Shown piece after piece: positions 1 to 7,639 of a stretch of DNA of 13,116 bases. Position 1 is the stretch's first letter; each line of letters starts with the position of its first letter. A program made the translations under genes and the position numbers. The stretch is from Actinomycetota bacterium (GTDB taxonomy: Bacteria; Actinomycetota; Actinomycetes; S36-B12; UBA10799), in NCBI GenBank assembly GCA_003452655.1, contig DMNR01000038.1, positions 1 through 13,116 on the forward strand. The letters run 5' to 3'. The notes under the pieces are model-generated. The model had not been told where the DNA came from. It worked only from the letters and a program-made list of their open reading frames with translations, and ran no database searches.

Positions 1-1003
1 TGGCCTTGGTCTCGATGATGGGCAAGCCCGTCATCGAGCCGCCGCCCATTTCTTCTGAGAGCTTCGCGCAACGCTCGAGGAGCCTCGAGTGCAAGTAGAA
101 GACGTCACCTGGGTACGCCTCGCGACCCGGAGGACGGCGCAGCAGTAGCGACACTGCGCGGTAGGCCTCGGCCTGCTTCGACAGGTCATCAAACACGATG
201 AGGACTGCCTGGCCGTTGTACATCCAGTGCTGCCCGATGGCGGAACCGGTGTACGGGGCGAGGTACTTGAAGCCAGGGTTGTCCGACGCGGGAGCCGCAA
301 CAATTGTGGTGTACTCAAGCGCGCCATTGGCCTCTAGCGCGCCACGTACAGCCGCGATCGTCGAACCCTTCTGACCGATTGCGACGTACACACACTTGAC
401 CTGCTTCGCCGGATCACCGGAATCCCAGTTCTCCTTCTGGTTCAGGATCGTGTCGAGGGCGAGTGCCGTCTTGCCTGTCTGGCGGTCACCAATGATCAAC
501 TGGCGCTGTCCGCGGCCAATGGCTGTCATGGAGTCAACTGCCTTAAGCCCGGTGAGCATGGGCTCGGTGACGGGCTGGCGCTGGACGACGTTGGGTGCCT
601 GAACTTCAAGGGCACGGATGTCCTCAGGTTCGATCGGCCCAAGTCCGTCGATCGGCGCACCCAATGGGTTCACCACTCGACCGAGGAATCCGTCGCCGAC
701 TGGAACAGAAAGGACATTGCCTGTCCGCTTGACCAGCTGGCCTTCTTCGATGTGAGCGGGATCGCCGAGGAGCACGCAACCAATTTCACGCACGTCCAAG
801 TTCAGTGCGAGACCAAGCAGCCCGCCCTCGAACTCGAGCAGCTCGTTGGTCATTGCCGAGTGCAGTCCTTCAACGCGGGCAATACCGTCGCCCACCTCGA
901 TGACTCGACCAACTTCTTCGCGGGCGTTCTCGGGCGAGAACGCTGCGACGTTCTGCTCGATAGCTCCACGGATTTCGTCCGGTGAGATCGTCAGCTCCGC
1001 CAT
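1..1003 (-). CDS. atpA: ATP synthase F1 subunit alpha, partial (C-terminal part beyond the window)
   Basis: Alpha subunit of the F1 catalytic head of the proton-driven ATP synthase; it alternates with beta and holds the non-catalytic nucleotide sites. The 334 visible residues run without a stop from ATG at 1003 off the left edge, so about 170-200 C-terminal residues are missing. Landmarks: N-terminal beta barrel (about 1-95), Walker A GDRQTGKT at 172-179, the GQKGST segment at 210-215, Walker B VLIVFDD at 267-273, and the conserved [20 protein letters not shown] stretch near 286-305. The start is supported by a purine-rich ribosome site (GAGAAGAGG) just upstream and by the actinobacterial-style opening [16 protein letters not shown]. 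It follows atpH by 72 bp that contain a hairpin at 1029-1052. It is the last gene seen of the atp operon; atpG, atpD and atpC are expected beyond the edge. Confidence 0.98.
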   Translation of the reverse strand, partial: MAELTISPDEIRGAIEQNVAAFSPENAREEVGRVIEVGDGIARVEGLHSAMTNELLEFEGGLLGLALNLDVREIGCVLLGDPAHIEEGQLVKRTGNVLSVPVGDGFLGRVVNPLGAPIDGLGPIEPEDIRALEVQAPNVVQRQPVTEPMLTGLKAVDSMTAIGRGQRQLIIGDRQTGKTALALDTILNQKENWDSGDPAKQVKCVYVAIGQKGSTIAAVRGALEANGALEYTTIVAAPASDNPGFKYLAPYTGSAIGQHWMYNGQAVLIVFDDLSKQAEAYRAVSLLLRRPPGREAYPGDVFYLHSRLLERCAKLSEEMGGGSMTGLPIIETKA

Positions 1004-1028
1004 GGCCTCTTCTCTTTCGTTTGTCGAT

Positions 1029-1052
1029 CCACTTCCTCTTGCGAGGTGGTGG
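1029..1052 (-). other. Intercistronic RNA hairpin with GNRA loop between atpH and atpA
   Basis: On the transcribed (minus) strand the arms are CCACCACCTC and GAGGAAGTGG around a GCAA loop. They give two 4-bp helices (CCAC/GTGG and CCTC/GAGG) separated by a small CA/AA internal loop. GCAA is a GNRA tetraloop, a common stable RNA cap. It lies after the atpH stop and upstream of the atpA ribosome site, with no T-run behind it, so it does not look like a terminator. A role in mRNA processing or stability is inference. Confidence 0.4.
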
Positions 1053-1075
1053 GGGTTGCGTGGAGTTGTGGTCTG

Positions 1076-1897
1076 TTAGCCCGCCAGCTTGCGGCGGGCC
1101 TGTTCTAGTTTCGTTGCGGCTGTTCCATCGATGACCTCGTCACCGACACGAACTTCGATCCCACCAATGACTGCTGGGTCGACTTCGATATTGAGCTCAA
1201 CGGCACGCCCGTGCAATGTCCCGAGTACCGCGGCAAGTCGTTCCTGCTGCGAATCCGTGAGCTCGACCGCACATCGAACCTCGGCGATGATGCGACCGCG
1301 TCGGTTTGCGGCGAGTTCAGACAGACGAGCAACCGCATCTTGGATGCGACGTCCGCGCAGGCTGCCGGCTACGTGTGACACCAACGTGATGGTCTCGGGG
1401 GCAGCTTTGCCCTCAAGGAGTACATCGACGACCCCGGCCTTCTCCGCTGAGCTTGAAGCCGGGTCAGTCAGTGCCATCTGCAGCGGTGGATTTGCATCGA
1501 TTGCGCGACCGAAGCGGAACAGTTCCTCTTCAACGCGATCGATGTTTCCATCCACCTCAGCACCCATCAGAATCAGCGTGACCGCTGCTTCCTCCGTGGC
1601 ATCAACCATGTCGTTGTCGCTGGACCAACGGGAGGTTGCGATGTTGGTAAGAATTTCGACGGTTAGATCCGAGACCTTGCCAGTGAATAGCGTCTTGATG
1701 GTTTCGGTCTTTGTTCCCTCGCCGATTGCTGGGTCTGCCAGCATCGCGCGAAGTGAACGCTCCTCGCCGAGAAGTCCAACCACAGCGAACAGTCCGTCGC
1801 CAGCTGCCTCGAACTCGCTCTTTTCAGACGAGTCGGTGAAGCGGGCAACCAGCGATTCCTGCAACGCTGCCATTGACGTCCTGCTCGCGCCTAACAT
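1076..1897 (-). CDS. atpH: ATP synthase F1 subunit delta
   Basis: Delta (OSCP) subunit, which ties the top of the F1 head to the b-subunit stator stalk. It has 273 residues, the long form usual in Actinobacteria (about 270, against about 180 in E. coli). The opening MLGASRTSMAAL matches the actinobacterial delta N-terminus, and the C-terminal signature lies at about 237-259 (VDPAVIGGIEVRVGDEVIDG). It is a stand-alone delta, not the b-delta fusion found in mycobacteria. Its ATG shares the A of the TGA stop of atpF (TGATG), so the two are probably translationally coupled. A GGGAAGG ribosome site lies inside the atpF end. A 72-bp gap with a hairpin separates it from atpA. Confidence 0.96.
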   Translation of the reverse strand: MLGASRTSMAALQESLVARFTDSSEKSEFEAAGDGLFAVVGLLGEERSLRAMLADPAIGEGTKTETIKTLFTGKVSDLTVEILTNIATSRWSSDNDMVDATEEAAVTLILMGAEVDGNIDRVEEELFRFGRAIDANPPLQMALTDPASSSAEKAGVVDVLLEGKAAPETITLVSHVAGSLRGRRIQDAVARLSELAANRRGRIIAEVRCAVELTDSQQERLAAVLGTLHGRAVELNIEVDPAVIGGIEVRVGDEVIDGTAATKLEQARRKLAG

Positions 1898-2451
1898 CAG
1901 GCCTTCCCGTTGCTTCCAGAGGCGGCTTCGAGTTCGCTGATGAATCGATCAACAACTCCCTGAGCGGTTGCGTTGTCGGTGAGTACTTCACCAACGATGC
2001 GCCCGGCCAAGTCAGTGGCGATCGCTCCTACATTGCGCTGCAAGTCGGATCCGGCCTTGTTCTTCTCTTGTTCGATCTGAGCCTGTGCCGAAGCGGTGAC
2101 TGCAGCTGCGGCAGCCTGTGCTTCGGAACGCGCTTTCTCGATGATGTCAGCTCGTTCAGCTTGCGCAGCTGCACGAATGCCGGCTGCTTCCTCGCGAGCC
2201 TTCGCGATTTCATCTTGGTTCTGGGCGGCAAGTCGTGCGGATTCGGCCTCGGCTTCCTCCGCCTTCTTGAGTCCGCCTTCGATTGCTTGCTCACGGTCTT
2301 CCAAAGCCTTGCTGATCTTTGGAAGTAGGAGCTTGCCCAAGACGAAGAAGACGATCAGGAACGCGACCGTTCCAATGATTAGCTCACCGATCGGCACTGC
2401 CAATACGTTGAACTCACTACTTTCAGCGCCGCTGGCGATGAGGTCAGTCAT
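1897..2451 (-). CDS. atpF: ATP synthase Fo subunit b
   Basis: Stator stalk subunit b, which links the membrane a subunit to delta and F1. It has 184 residues: a short N-terminal tail, one membrane helix at about 21-43 (IGELIIGTVAFLIVFFVLGK region), then a long charged Ala/Glu/Lys/Arg-rich helix (about 46-150) of the kind that forms the b2 coiled coil. A delta-binding C-terminal end follows. The ATG at 2451 is preceded by one of the strongest ribosome sites in the window (GGGGAGGA, 5 bases before the start). It lies 36 bp after atpE and overlaps the atpH start by one base. Confidence 0.96.
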   Translation of the reverse strand: MTDLIASGAESSEFNVLAVPIGELIIGTVAFLIVFFVLGKLLLPKISKALEDREQAIEGGLKKAEEAEAESARLAAQNQDEIAKAREEAAGIRAAAQAERADIIEKARSEAQAAAAAVTASAQAQIEQEKNKAGSDLQRNVGAIATDLAGRIVGEVLTDNATAQGVVDRFISELEAASGSNGKA

Positions 2452-2487
2452 TGAATCCTCCCCTCAAGGAGTCGAAGGGTCGGCGGT

Positions 2488-2772
<285 letters not shown>

Positions 2773-3603
2773 TTAGTGCTCGTTACTGAGCGATCCTGCA
2801 ATGTATGAAGCGGTCAAGAGGGTGAAGATGTACGCCTGAAGAGCCTCGATCATGAACTCGAACCCAGTCATGATCAACGTCATAATGCCGGATGCAACCG
2901 ATCCAAGCATGCCGATGACGGATGGGCTGAACAGGTAAATGGTGGCGACGATGAACACCGTGATGAGCAAGTGCCCGGCGAACATGTTGGCCATAAGACG
3001 AACGGCGAGAGTGAATGGCCGAACAAGAACGTTCGACAGGAACTCGATTGGGGCAAGAATGACTAGCACTGCCTTTGGAACCCCAGGCGGGAACATCATG
3101 TTCGTGAAGAACTTGAGCGGACCCTGATTTCTCATGCCGATGAACATGTACACCAGCCAGACCATCATGGCCAGGGCGACTGGGTAAACAAACAATGCTG
3201 TCGGGGCGAACTGTGCACCAGGGAAAATTCCCATGAAGTTCAGGAAGAACACGAAGAAGAACAGCGAGAACAGGAAGGCCATGTACTTGTCGCCGGCCTT
3301 GCCAATGGTCTCGCGGCTGATCTGATCGCGGACGAACAGGTAGCTGAGTTCACCCATGCTCTGCCACTTACCCGGAACCAGTCTCGGCTTCGCGAAGGCA
3401 ACTGTGAAGATGAAGATGATGAACGCACTGACCAAGATAATCAGTATCACTGGCTTGTTAATGCCGAATGTGATCCCGAACAAGCTGAATTCGACAAGCG
3501 GTGCGAACTCAAAGATCTCTGTGCCTGGTGCGGGGAACCCACAACCGGACATTAGGTGGCAGTCAAAGCCGCCCGAACCCACAACGTCGACTACGTCAGC
3601 CAC
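2773..3603 (-). CDS. atpB: ATP synthase Fo subunit a
   Basis: Membrane subunit a, which forms the two proton half-channels next to the c ring. It has 276 residues with five or six membrane helices. The essential arginine is Arg202 in LAVRLMANMFAGHLL (199-213); the last helix carries the conserved EALQAYIFTLL (253-263) with Gln256. The start is GTG at 3603, with AGAGGTG about 7 bases upstream. An ATG further upstream at 3625 is out of frame and stops after nine codons, and an internal ATG at codon 18 is a weaker alternative. It lies 44 bp after the atpZ-like gene and 57 bp before atpE. Confidence 0.97.
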   Translation of the reverse strand: MADVVDVVGSGGFDCHLMSGCGFPAPGTEIFEFAPLVEFSLFGITFGINKPVILIILVSAFIIFIFTVAFAKPRLVPGKWQSMGELSYLFVRDQISRETIGKAGDKYMAFLFSLFFFVFFLNFMGIFPGAQFAPTALFVYPVALAMMVWLVYMFIGMRNQGPLKFFTNMMFPPGVPKAVLVILAPIEFLSNVLVRPFTLAVRLMANMFAGHLLITVFIVATIYLFSPSVIGMLGSVASGIMTLIMTGFEFMIEALQAYIFTLLTASYIAGSLSNEH

Positions 3604-3647
3604 TGGTCACCTCTGTAGCCGTCATGCTGTCCGACCCCTCACTGATG

Positions 3648-3896
3648 TCACGTCTGGTTACTTCGTTTCAGTTCATGTGTCTCTTGGTTCAACCGAGCGA
3701 GTACTAGGTACAAGCTAGCGGCCATACCGAAGAGGATTCCACCGGCGATGAAGAGTGCTTCGTGTCCGAGCCAGCGTCCTAGAAGCCACCCCACCGCTCC
3801 GTACAGAAGCATCCCGGCCAAGAGTCGGCCGGTAATCATCCATGCGGTTTCGTTTGGGGAGGCCAACTTGGTGTCAGCCACGTCCTTACTCGCCAT
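3648..3896 (-). CDS. AtpZ/AtpI-family small membrane protein of the ATP synthase operon
   Basis: A small two-helix membrane protein of 82 residues, with helices at about 19-41 and 47-67. Its glycine-rich pattern (GRLLAGMLLYGAVGWLLGRWLG, then IAGGILFGMAASLYLV) matches the AtpZ type of the ATPase gene 1 family. Such proteins are encoded at the head of atp operons and have been linked to Fo assembly and, in alkaliphilic bacilli, to Mg2+ handling with AtpI. Its role here is inferred from similarity and position. It sits 93 bp downstream of the AtpI-like gene and 44 bp upstream of atpB. No ribosome site is visible, but a TAGGTT -10-like box lies 8 bases before the ATG, so it may be made from a leaderless transcript. 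Confidence 0.8.
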   Translation of the reverse strand: MASKDVADTKLASPNETAWMITGRLLAGMLLYGAVGWLLGRWLGHEALFIAGGILFGMAASLYLVLARLNQETHELKRSNQT

Positions 3897-3904
3897 CGCG
3901 AAGC

Positions 3905-3910
3905 AACCTA
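3905..3910 (-). promoter_or_regulatory. Candidate leaderless -10 box for the atpZ-like gene
   Basis: TAGGTT on the minus strand, 8 bases before the ATG at 3896, fits the actinobacterial TANNNT -10 element. No TTGACA-like -35 box stands at 17-18 bp. The lack of a ribosome site supports a leaderless start. The match is short and could arise by chance. Confidence 0.3.
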
Positions 3911-3989
3911 GCAGTCTCAGAGGTGCGACGCCCGGTTCGGCGCGAGGTCGGAGTAATTGAGTTGAAAATCTTCAGAGATTTCTTGTGAA

Positions 3990-4475
3990 TCAAGGAGTTT
4001 TCCCCGGCCCTGAACCTGGTTCGACGTACAACACTTTGGTGCGGGTCATCGTCAACACCATGGCGATAGTCCACACGAGGGCGCACGCAACGATGGTCAG
4101 TGCGAACGCCTTGGGGTTAAAGAACGTAGCGTCCTGAAGTATCAGAATTAGCCCAAACATCACGGCCATTTGCACGACGTAGACCAACAGTGCCGTGTTC
4201 ATCGCGATAGCCGGGTTGTTGCGCAGGACTCGCGTCACCACGTATTGGCCTCCGCCGAAGAAGCCAAGCACGACGATGGTTCCGATCAGGCCAGCAACCA
4301 GTCCGTTGACTCCGCCGAAGATGTAGGCCAATACGGTGACGACGATTCCGGTAATCGCCACGGAGATGATCGGAATGCGAAGCATTTGGGCGTCGGCGGC
4401 CTCAGCCGAGTACGGAGCGGGACCATCCTTGGCTCCACCGGCACTGCCAGGCTGATTGTCAGCAGGAGATGTCAT
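3990..4475 (-). CDS. AtpI-like membrane protein (ATP synthase protein I)
   Basis: First gene of the atp cluster, 161 residues. It has a hydrophilic N-terminus (1-30) rich in Pro, Gly and Ala, then four hydrophobic segments at about 33-52, 57-76, 91-113 and 122-143, and a short C-terminal tail. Size, four-helix layout and position directly ahead of the Fo genes match ATP synthase protein I of actinobacterial operons, where it is thought to help assemble the c ring. The call rests on topology and context more than on sharp motifs. ATG at 4475 has no ribosome site, but TAGTTT lies 9 bases upstream, so this is the likely start of the atp transcript. The gap to wecA is 49 bp. Confidence 0.75.
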   Translation of the reverse strand: MTSPADNQPGSAGGAKDGPAPYSAEAADAQMLRIPIISVAITGIVVTVLAYIFGGVNGLVAGLIGTIVVLGFFGGGQYVVTRVLRNNPAIAMNTALLVYVVQMAVMFGLILILQDATFFNPKAFALTIVACALVWTIAMVLTMTRTKVLYVEPGSGPGKTP

Positions 4476-4484
4476 AGCGGGATG

Positions 4485-4490
4485 AAACTA
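4485..4490 (-). promoter_or_regulatory. Candidate -10 box at the head of the atp operon
   Basis: TAGTTT on the minus strand, 9 bases before the ATG at 4475, fits TANNNT. Transcription would begin at or within about 2 bases of the start codon. There is no ribosome site and no convincing -35 box. It would give the atp genes a promoter separate from wecA, which ends 35 bp further upstream. Confidence 0.35.
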
Positions 4491-4524
4491 ACACGCACTC
4501 GCCCGTCGAGATGGCACACAACGC

Positions 4525-5622
4525 TCAGGCAGCGTGAGCAGAGTCGTGGGTCGCAGGCCAAAACACCGCAATTCCCAGGCCAATCACGCCAATCAGGAAC
4601 AGACTCAAGGAGACGACTGCCGGGACGAATGCCAGCAGCACGGCACAGAATGCGATGAGCGCCGTCCAAGCATGCATCAGGCCGACCGCCCTGCGCTGTG
4701 AGTGACCAAGTTCAAGGAGGCGGTGGTGTAGATGCTGTTTGTCAGGGGCGAAGGGGCTACGCCTCGCTCGCGTTCTGCGGATAACGGCGAGCCCAACGTC
4801 CAACAACGGCACGGCGATTACGGCCGCGGGAAGAATCAGCGGTAGGAGCGTTGGGAGCAAAACCGATTCCTGCAGCGAACTCGGATCTACCCGACCCGTC
4901 AACGTGATCATCGAAGCCGCGAGGAGGAGTCCGATCAGCATGGAACCGGTATCTCCCATGAAGATCCGGGCCGGATTGATGTTATGCGGCAAGAAGCCCA
5001 TACAAACCCCCGCGAGCAGGGCGCACGTCAAGGTTGCCAGCGTTGCCCTGTCGATCTCATTGGTGACGCTGAGCAAGTACGAGTAGGCGAATAGCGCCAG
5101 CGCAGCAATTCCGACGATTCCGGCCGCCAGTCCGTCGAGCCCGTCGACGAAGTTGACGGCATTGACCGTCAGTACGACGATCAACACAGTTAACAGCACG
5201 CTCGCGAGCGGGTCGAGCAGCAGCGTTCCAGCAATTGGCAGCCACAACACTTGGATCCCGAGCAATGCCATCGAACCGGCAGCAAGGACCTGACCCACGA
5301 ACTTGGTCGGGGCATCGAGACCCCACTTGTCGTCAGCGAGCCCCAGCATGACGATGATCGTGCAGCCCACCATCAGCGCGAGGGGCTGCGAATCCGTGAC
5401 GAACACGTTCTTGATCAACGGCAGTTGGCTTGCGAGGATCAGGCCAACAATCAAGCCAGCGAACATTGCCAGCCCACCCCAGCGAGGTGTCGGCTCGTCG
5501 TGAACATCCCGGTCACGCACCTCGGCCATCGCGCCGCTGCGAATTGCCAACCTACGAACGAGCGGAGTGGTCAGGTAGGTGACGGCCGCTGCCGCCAGCA
5601 GACACAGCAAGTACTCGCGCAA
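4525..5622 (-). CDS. wecA: WecA-type undecaprenyl/decaprenyl-phosphate GlcNAc-1-phosphate transferase
   Basis: An integral membrane enzyme that moves a sugar-1-phosphate, most likely GlcNAc-1-P from UDP-GlcNAc, to a polyprenyl phosphate. This is the first lipid-linked step of cell-wall linker or surface-glycan synthesis. It has 365 residues and about ten or eleven membrane helices. Family motifs: ADDKWGL at 96-102 with the Asp97-Asp98 pair, NAVNFVDGLDGLAAG at 154-168, MGDTGS at 222-227 with catalytic-site Asp224, and the HLHHR loop at 297-301, which is typical of WecA/TagO rather than MraY. The start is TTG at 5622, supported by AGGGAGAG upstream. In mycobacteria the orthologue (rfe) also lies just upstream of the atp operon. 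It follows glyA by 64 bp and may be cotranscribed. The exact sugar is inferred. Confidence 0.9.
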   Translation of the reverse strand: MREYLLCLLAAAAVTYLTTPLVRRLAIRSGAMAEVRDRDVHDEPTPRWGGLAMFAGLIVGLILASQLPLIKNVFVTDSQPLALMVGCTIIVMLGLADDKWGLDAPTKFVGQVLAAGSMALLGIQVLWLPIAGTLLLDPLASVLLTVLIVVLTVNAVNFVDGLDGLAAGIVGIAALALFAYSYLLSVTNEIDRATLATLTCALLAGVCMGFLPHNINPARIFMGDTGSMLIGLLLAASMITLTGRVDPSSLQESVLLPTLLPLILPAAVIAVPLLDVGLAVIRRTRARRSPFAPDKQHLHHRLLELGHSQRRAVGLMHAWTALIAFCAVLLAFVPAVVSLSLFLIGVIGLGIAVFWPATHDSAHAA

Positions 5623-5686
5623 CCTGCTCTCCCTACTGACGAAACCAGCACCAATCGCCCAAACCCGCGGTCAATCGGCTTCCAGA

Positions 5687-6949
5687 CTATGGACGAGGGT
5701 AGGCCGGGAATCGCTCAACCAATGCCGACACACCCGCATGAATGTCCTCGGGTGACTCCGTACCCCGCACCGCGCGCCCGATCAGCGAGGCGATTTCCTT
5801 CATCTGGTCCTGGGCCATGCCCTGGGTGGTGACGGCTGGCGTACCGACGCGGATTCCCGATGCAATGCTCGGCGGTTGTGGGTCATACGGGATTGCATTC
5901 TTGTTCAGTACGATCCCCGCCGCGTCGCAGCGTTCTTCCGCTTGCGCACCGGTGACCCCAATCCCCTGCAGATCAAGCAGTGCAAGGTGAGTGTCCGTTC
6001 CCCCGGTGACCGGGCGCATTCCCTCAGCTGCCAGCGATTCCGTCAGAGTCTGAGCATTTGCGATGACCTGGCGGGCATATTCCTGGTACTCCCGCGTCGC
6101 GGCCTCGTTCAACGCAACCGCCTTCGCAGCGACGGCGTGCATGAGCGGTCCACCCTGCATCATCGGGAACACGGCCTTGTCGATCGCAGCGGCGTGCTCT
6201 TCTTTGCATAGGATCATTCCGCCGCGTGGGCCGCGCAGGACCTTGTGCGTCGTGAACGTGACGACGTCGGCGTATGGAACAGGACTCGGAATCGCCTTTC
6301 CAGCGACCAACCCGATGAAGTGAGCGGCATCAACCATAAGGATCGCGCCAACTTCGTCAGCGATTTCACGGAATGCGGCGAAGTCGATGAGACGCGGTAT
6401 CGCTGAGCCGCCACAAATGATCATCTTTGGCTGGTGCTCGCGGGCGAGGTCACGAACCTGGTCATAGTCGATGTCTTCAGTGGTCTGGCTGACCCCATAG
6501 TGCACTGCGTTGAACCACTTGCCTGAGAAGGAGACCTTGGTGCCGTGGGTCAGGTGTCCACCATGCGGAAGGCTCATCGCCAACACCGTTTCGCCTGGCT
6601 TCATGAAGGCGCCGTAGACGGCGATGTTCGCGCTTGCTCCGGAATGTGGCTGCAGGTTCGCGTGATCGGCGTCGAACAGCGACTTTGCCCGCTCGATTCC
6701 GAGGATCTCTGCCTTGTCGACCTCAGCACAACCCCCGTAGTAGCGGCGTCCGGGATAGCCCTCCGCGTACTTGTTGCTCAACACCGAGCCAAGTGCGGCC
6801 AGCACAGCCGGGCTGGTGAGGTTTTCGCTGGCGATCAACTGGAGCCCGCCACGTGTCCGTTCGAGCTCGGACAGCAGGATTCCAGCGATTTCGGGGTCTT
6901 CGGACTGCAATGCGGCAAAGTCGGATCCCCAGAACGGCACGTCGGTCAT
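5687..6949 (-). CDS. glyA: Serine hydroxymethyltransferase
   Basis: A PLP enzyme that converts serine and tetrahydrofolate to glycine and 5,10-methylene-tetrahydrofolate, the main source of one-carbon units. It has 420 residues, the normal bacterial length. Landmarks: IASENLTS at 39-46, YAEGYPGRRYYGG at 61-73, VDAAHFIGLVAG at 206-217 (Asp and His of the cofactor site), and TTHKVLRGPRGG at 233-244 with Lys236 as the PLP lysine. One small oddity is SAIPR at 182-186, where the family usually has SAYPR or SAYS. I chose ATG at 6949: MTDVPFW fits the family start, and TAGACT lies 7 bases upstream. A TTG 60 bases earlier would run into sua5. The gene is divergent from sua5 and is followed by wecA after 64 bp. 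Confidence 0.95.
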   Translation of the reverse strand: MTDVPFWGSDFAALQSEDPEIAGILLSELERTRGGLQLIASENLTSPAVLAALGSVLSNKYAEGYPGRRYYGGCAEVDKAEILGIERAKSLFDADHANLQPHSGASANIAVYGAFMKPGETVLAMSLPHGGHLTHGTKVSFSGKWFNAVHYGVSQTTEDIDYDQVRDLAREHQPKMIICGGSAIPRLIDFAAFREIADEVGAILMVDAAHFIGLVAGKAIPSPVPYADVVTFTTHKVLRGPRGGMILCKEEHAAAIDKAVFPMMQGGPLMHAVAAKAVALNEAATREYQEYARQVIANAQTLTESLAAEGMRPVTGGTDTHLALLDLQGIGVTGAQAEERCDAAGIVLNKNAIPYDPQPPSIASGIRVGTPAVTTQGMAQDQMKEIASLIGRAVRGTESPEDIHAGVSALVERFPAYPRP

Positions 6950-6956
6950 GCGCGCA

Positions 6957-6962
6957 AGTCTA
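6957..6962 (-). promoter_or_regulatory. Candidate leaderless -10 box for glyA
   Basis: TAGACT on the minus strand, a good actinobacterial -10 hexamer, lies 7 bases before the glyA ATG, so transcription would begin at about the start codon. There is no ribosome site. It sits inside the 33-bp gap shared with the divergent sua5 gene, so the two promoters must overlap each other or the neighbouring coding sequence. Confidence 0.45.
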
Positions 6963-6982
6963 CGTGTGGGAAGAATCGGGGC

Positions 6983-7633
6983 GTGATCCGACGCTTCGAC
7001 GTTTGCCAACCCGAAGAACTTGAACGCGGCTTGGCCGCGGCAATGGCCACTGCTCGACGAGGCGAATTGGTGGTATTGCCGACCGAGTCGGCGTACGGAA
7101 TAGCAACGGATGCGTTCAGTGCGGTGGGCCTGGCGAAGCTTCGACAGGCGAAGAATCGAGGCCCCGAGCTCCCTGTGCCCGTCATGATCGGAGCCGCCAT
7201 GACCGCCGATGGACTGGTGTCAGGCCTGAGCCAAGATGCCCGCGACCTCATGGCGGCGTTCTGGCCCGGACAGCTCACCCTCATTGGCATGGCTCAACCG
7301 ACACTCACGTGGGAAGTTGGTGCGGTTGGCGATGAGTCGGTCTCGGTGCGGATGCCGATTCACCCAGTGGCCTGGCAACTGGCCAAGCGACTTGGACCGT
7401 TGGCATTGACCGGGGCGAACATCGCCGGCGCCGACCTACCACTTACGTGCGACGAGGCCGTGGCAACATTCGGATCGATCGTGAGCATCTACCTCGATGC
7501 CGGACCATGCTCTGAGCCGACGCCGTCAACCGTGGTCGACGTGTCAGTGACGCCGCCCGAATTGCTACGTGAGGGTGCAGTCACTGCCGCCCAACTTCAG
7601 GAGGTCTGCCCAAGCCTCGTGGTCAGCCAATAG
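6983..7633 (+). CDS. Threonylcarbamoyl-AMP synthase (Sua5/YrdC family)
   Basis: Makes threonylcarbamoyl-AMP from threonine, bicarbonate and ATP, the first step of t6A modification at position 37 of tRNAs that read ANN codons. It has 216 residues: a single YrdC-like domain without the C-terminal Sua5 domain. Motifs: VVLPTESAYGI at 30-40 (family PTDT/PTETVYGL), KNRGPELPVPVMI at 57-69 with the Lys-x-Arg pair Lys57/Arg59, WPGQLTLI at 94-101, SVRMP at 121-125, LTGANIAG at 142-149 (often LTSANxSG), and DAGPCSEPTPSTVVD at 172-186. GTG at 6983 is chosen because MIRRFDVCQPEELERG matches actinobacterial relatives; GGGAAG lies 9 bases upstream. It is the only plus-strand gene here, 33 bp from divergent glyA and 6 bp from convergent prmC. 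In relatives I know it runs the same way as prmC. Confidence 0.9.
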   Translation: MIRRFDVCQPEELERGLAAAMATARRGELVVLPTESAYGIATDAFSAVGLAKLRQAKNRGPELPVPVMIGAAMTADGLVSGLSQDARDLMAAFWPGQLTLIGMAQPTLTWEVGAVGDESVSVRMPIHPVAWQLAKRLGPLALTGANIAGADLPLTCDEAVATFGSIVSIYLDAGPCSEPTPSTVVDVSVTPPELLREGAVTAAQLQEVCPSLVVSQ

Positions 7634-7639
7634 CTCCAA

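Noticed and set aside
1089..1940. Plus-strand 283-residue open frame opposite atpH
   Set aside because: It is a Ser/Arg/Ala-rich mirror of the atpH coding sequence, with no recognisable domain or ribosome site.
3966..3981. AT-rich 6-bp hairpin (AAATCT / AGATTT) just after the AtpI-like gene
   Set aside because: The stem is short and weak, and followed by only a few T residues. It is not convincing as a terminator or attenuator inside an operon.
4522..4539. Small overlapping inverted repeats (GCTCA/TGAGC and ACGCT/AGCGT) at the end of wecA
   Set aside because: The 5-bp arms overlap each other and have no T-run. They are expected by chance in GC-rich sequence.
6545..6982. Plus-strand open frame continuing upstream of sua5, which would give a 362-residue protein
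   Set aside because: The first 146 residues are the complement of glyA and have no family resemblance. Sua5 homology begins at the GTG at 6983.
6950..7009. Longer glyA N-terminus from a TTG at 7009
   Set aside because: It would overlap the start of sua5 and adds 20 residues not typical of the family. The ATG at 6949 has a well-placed -10 box.
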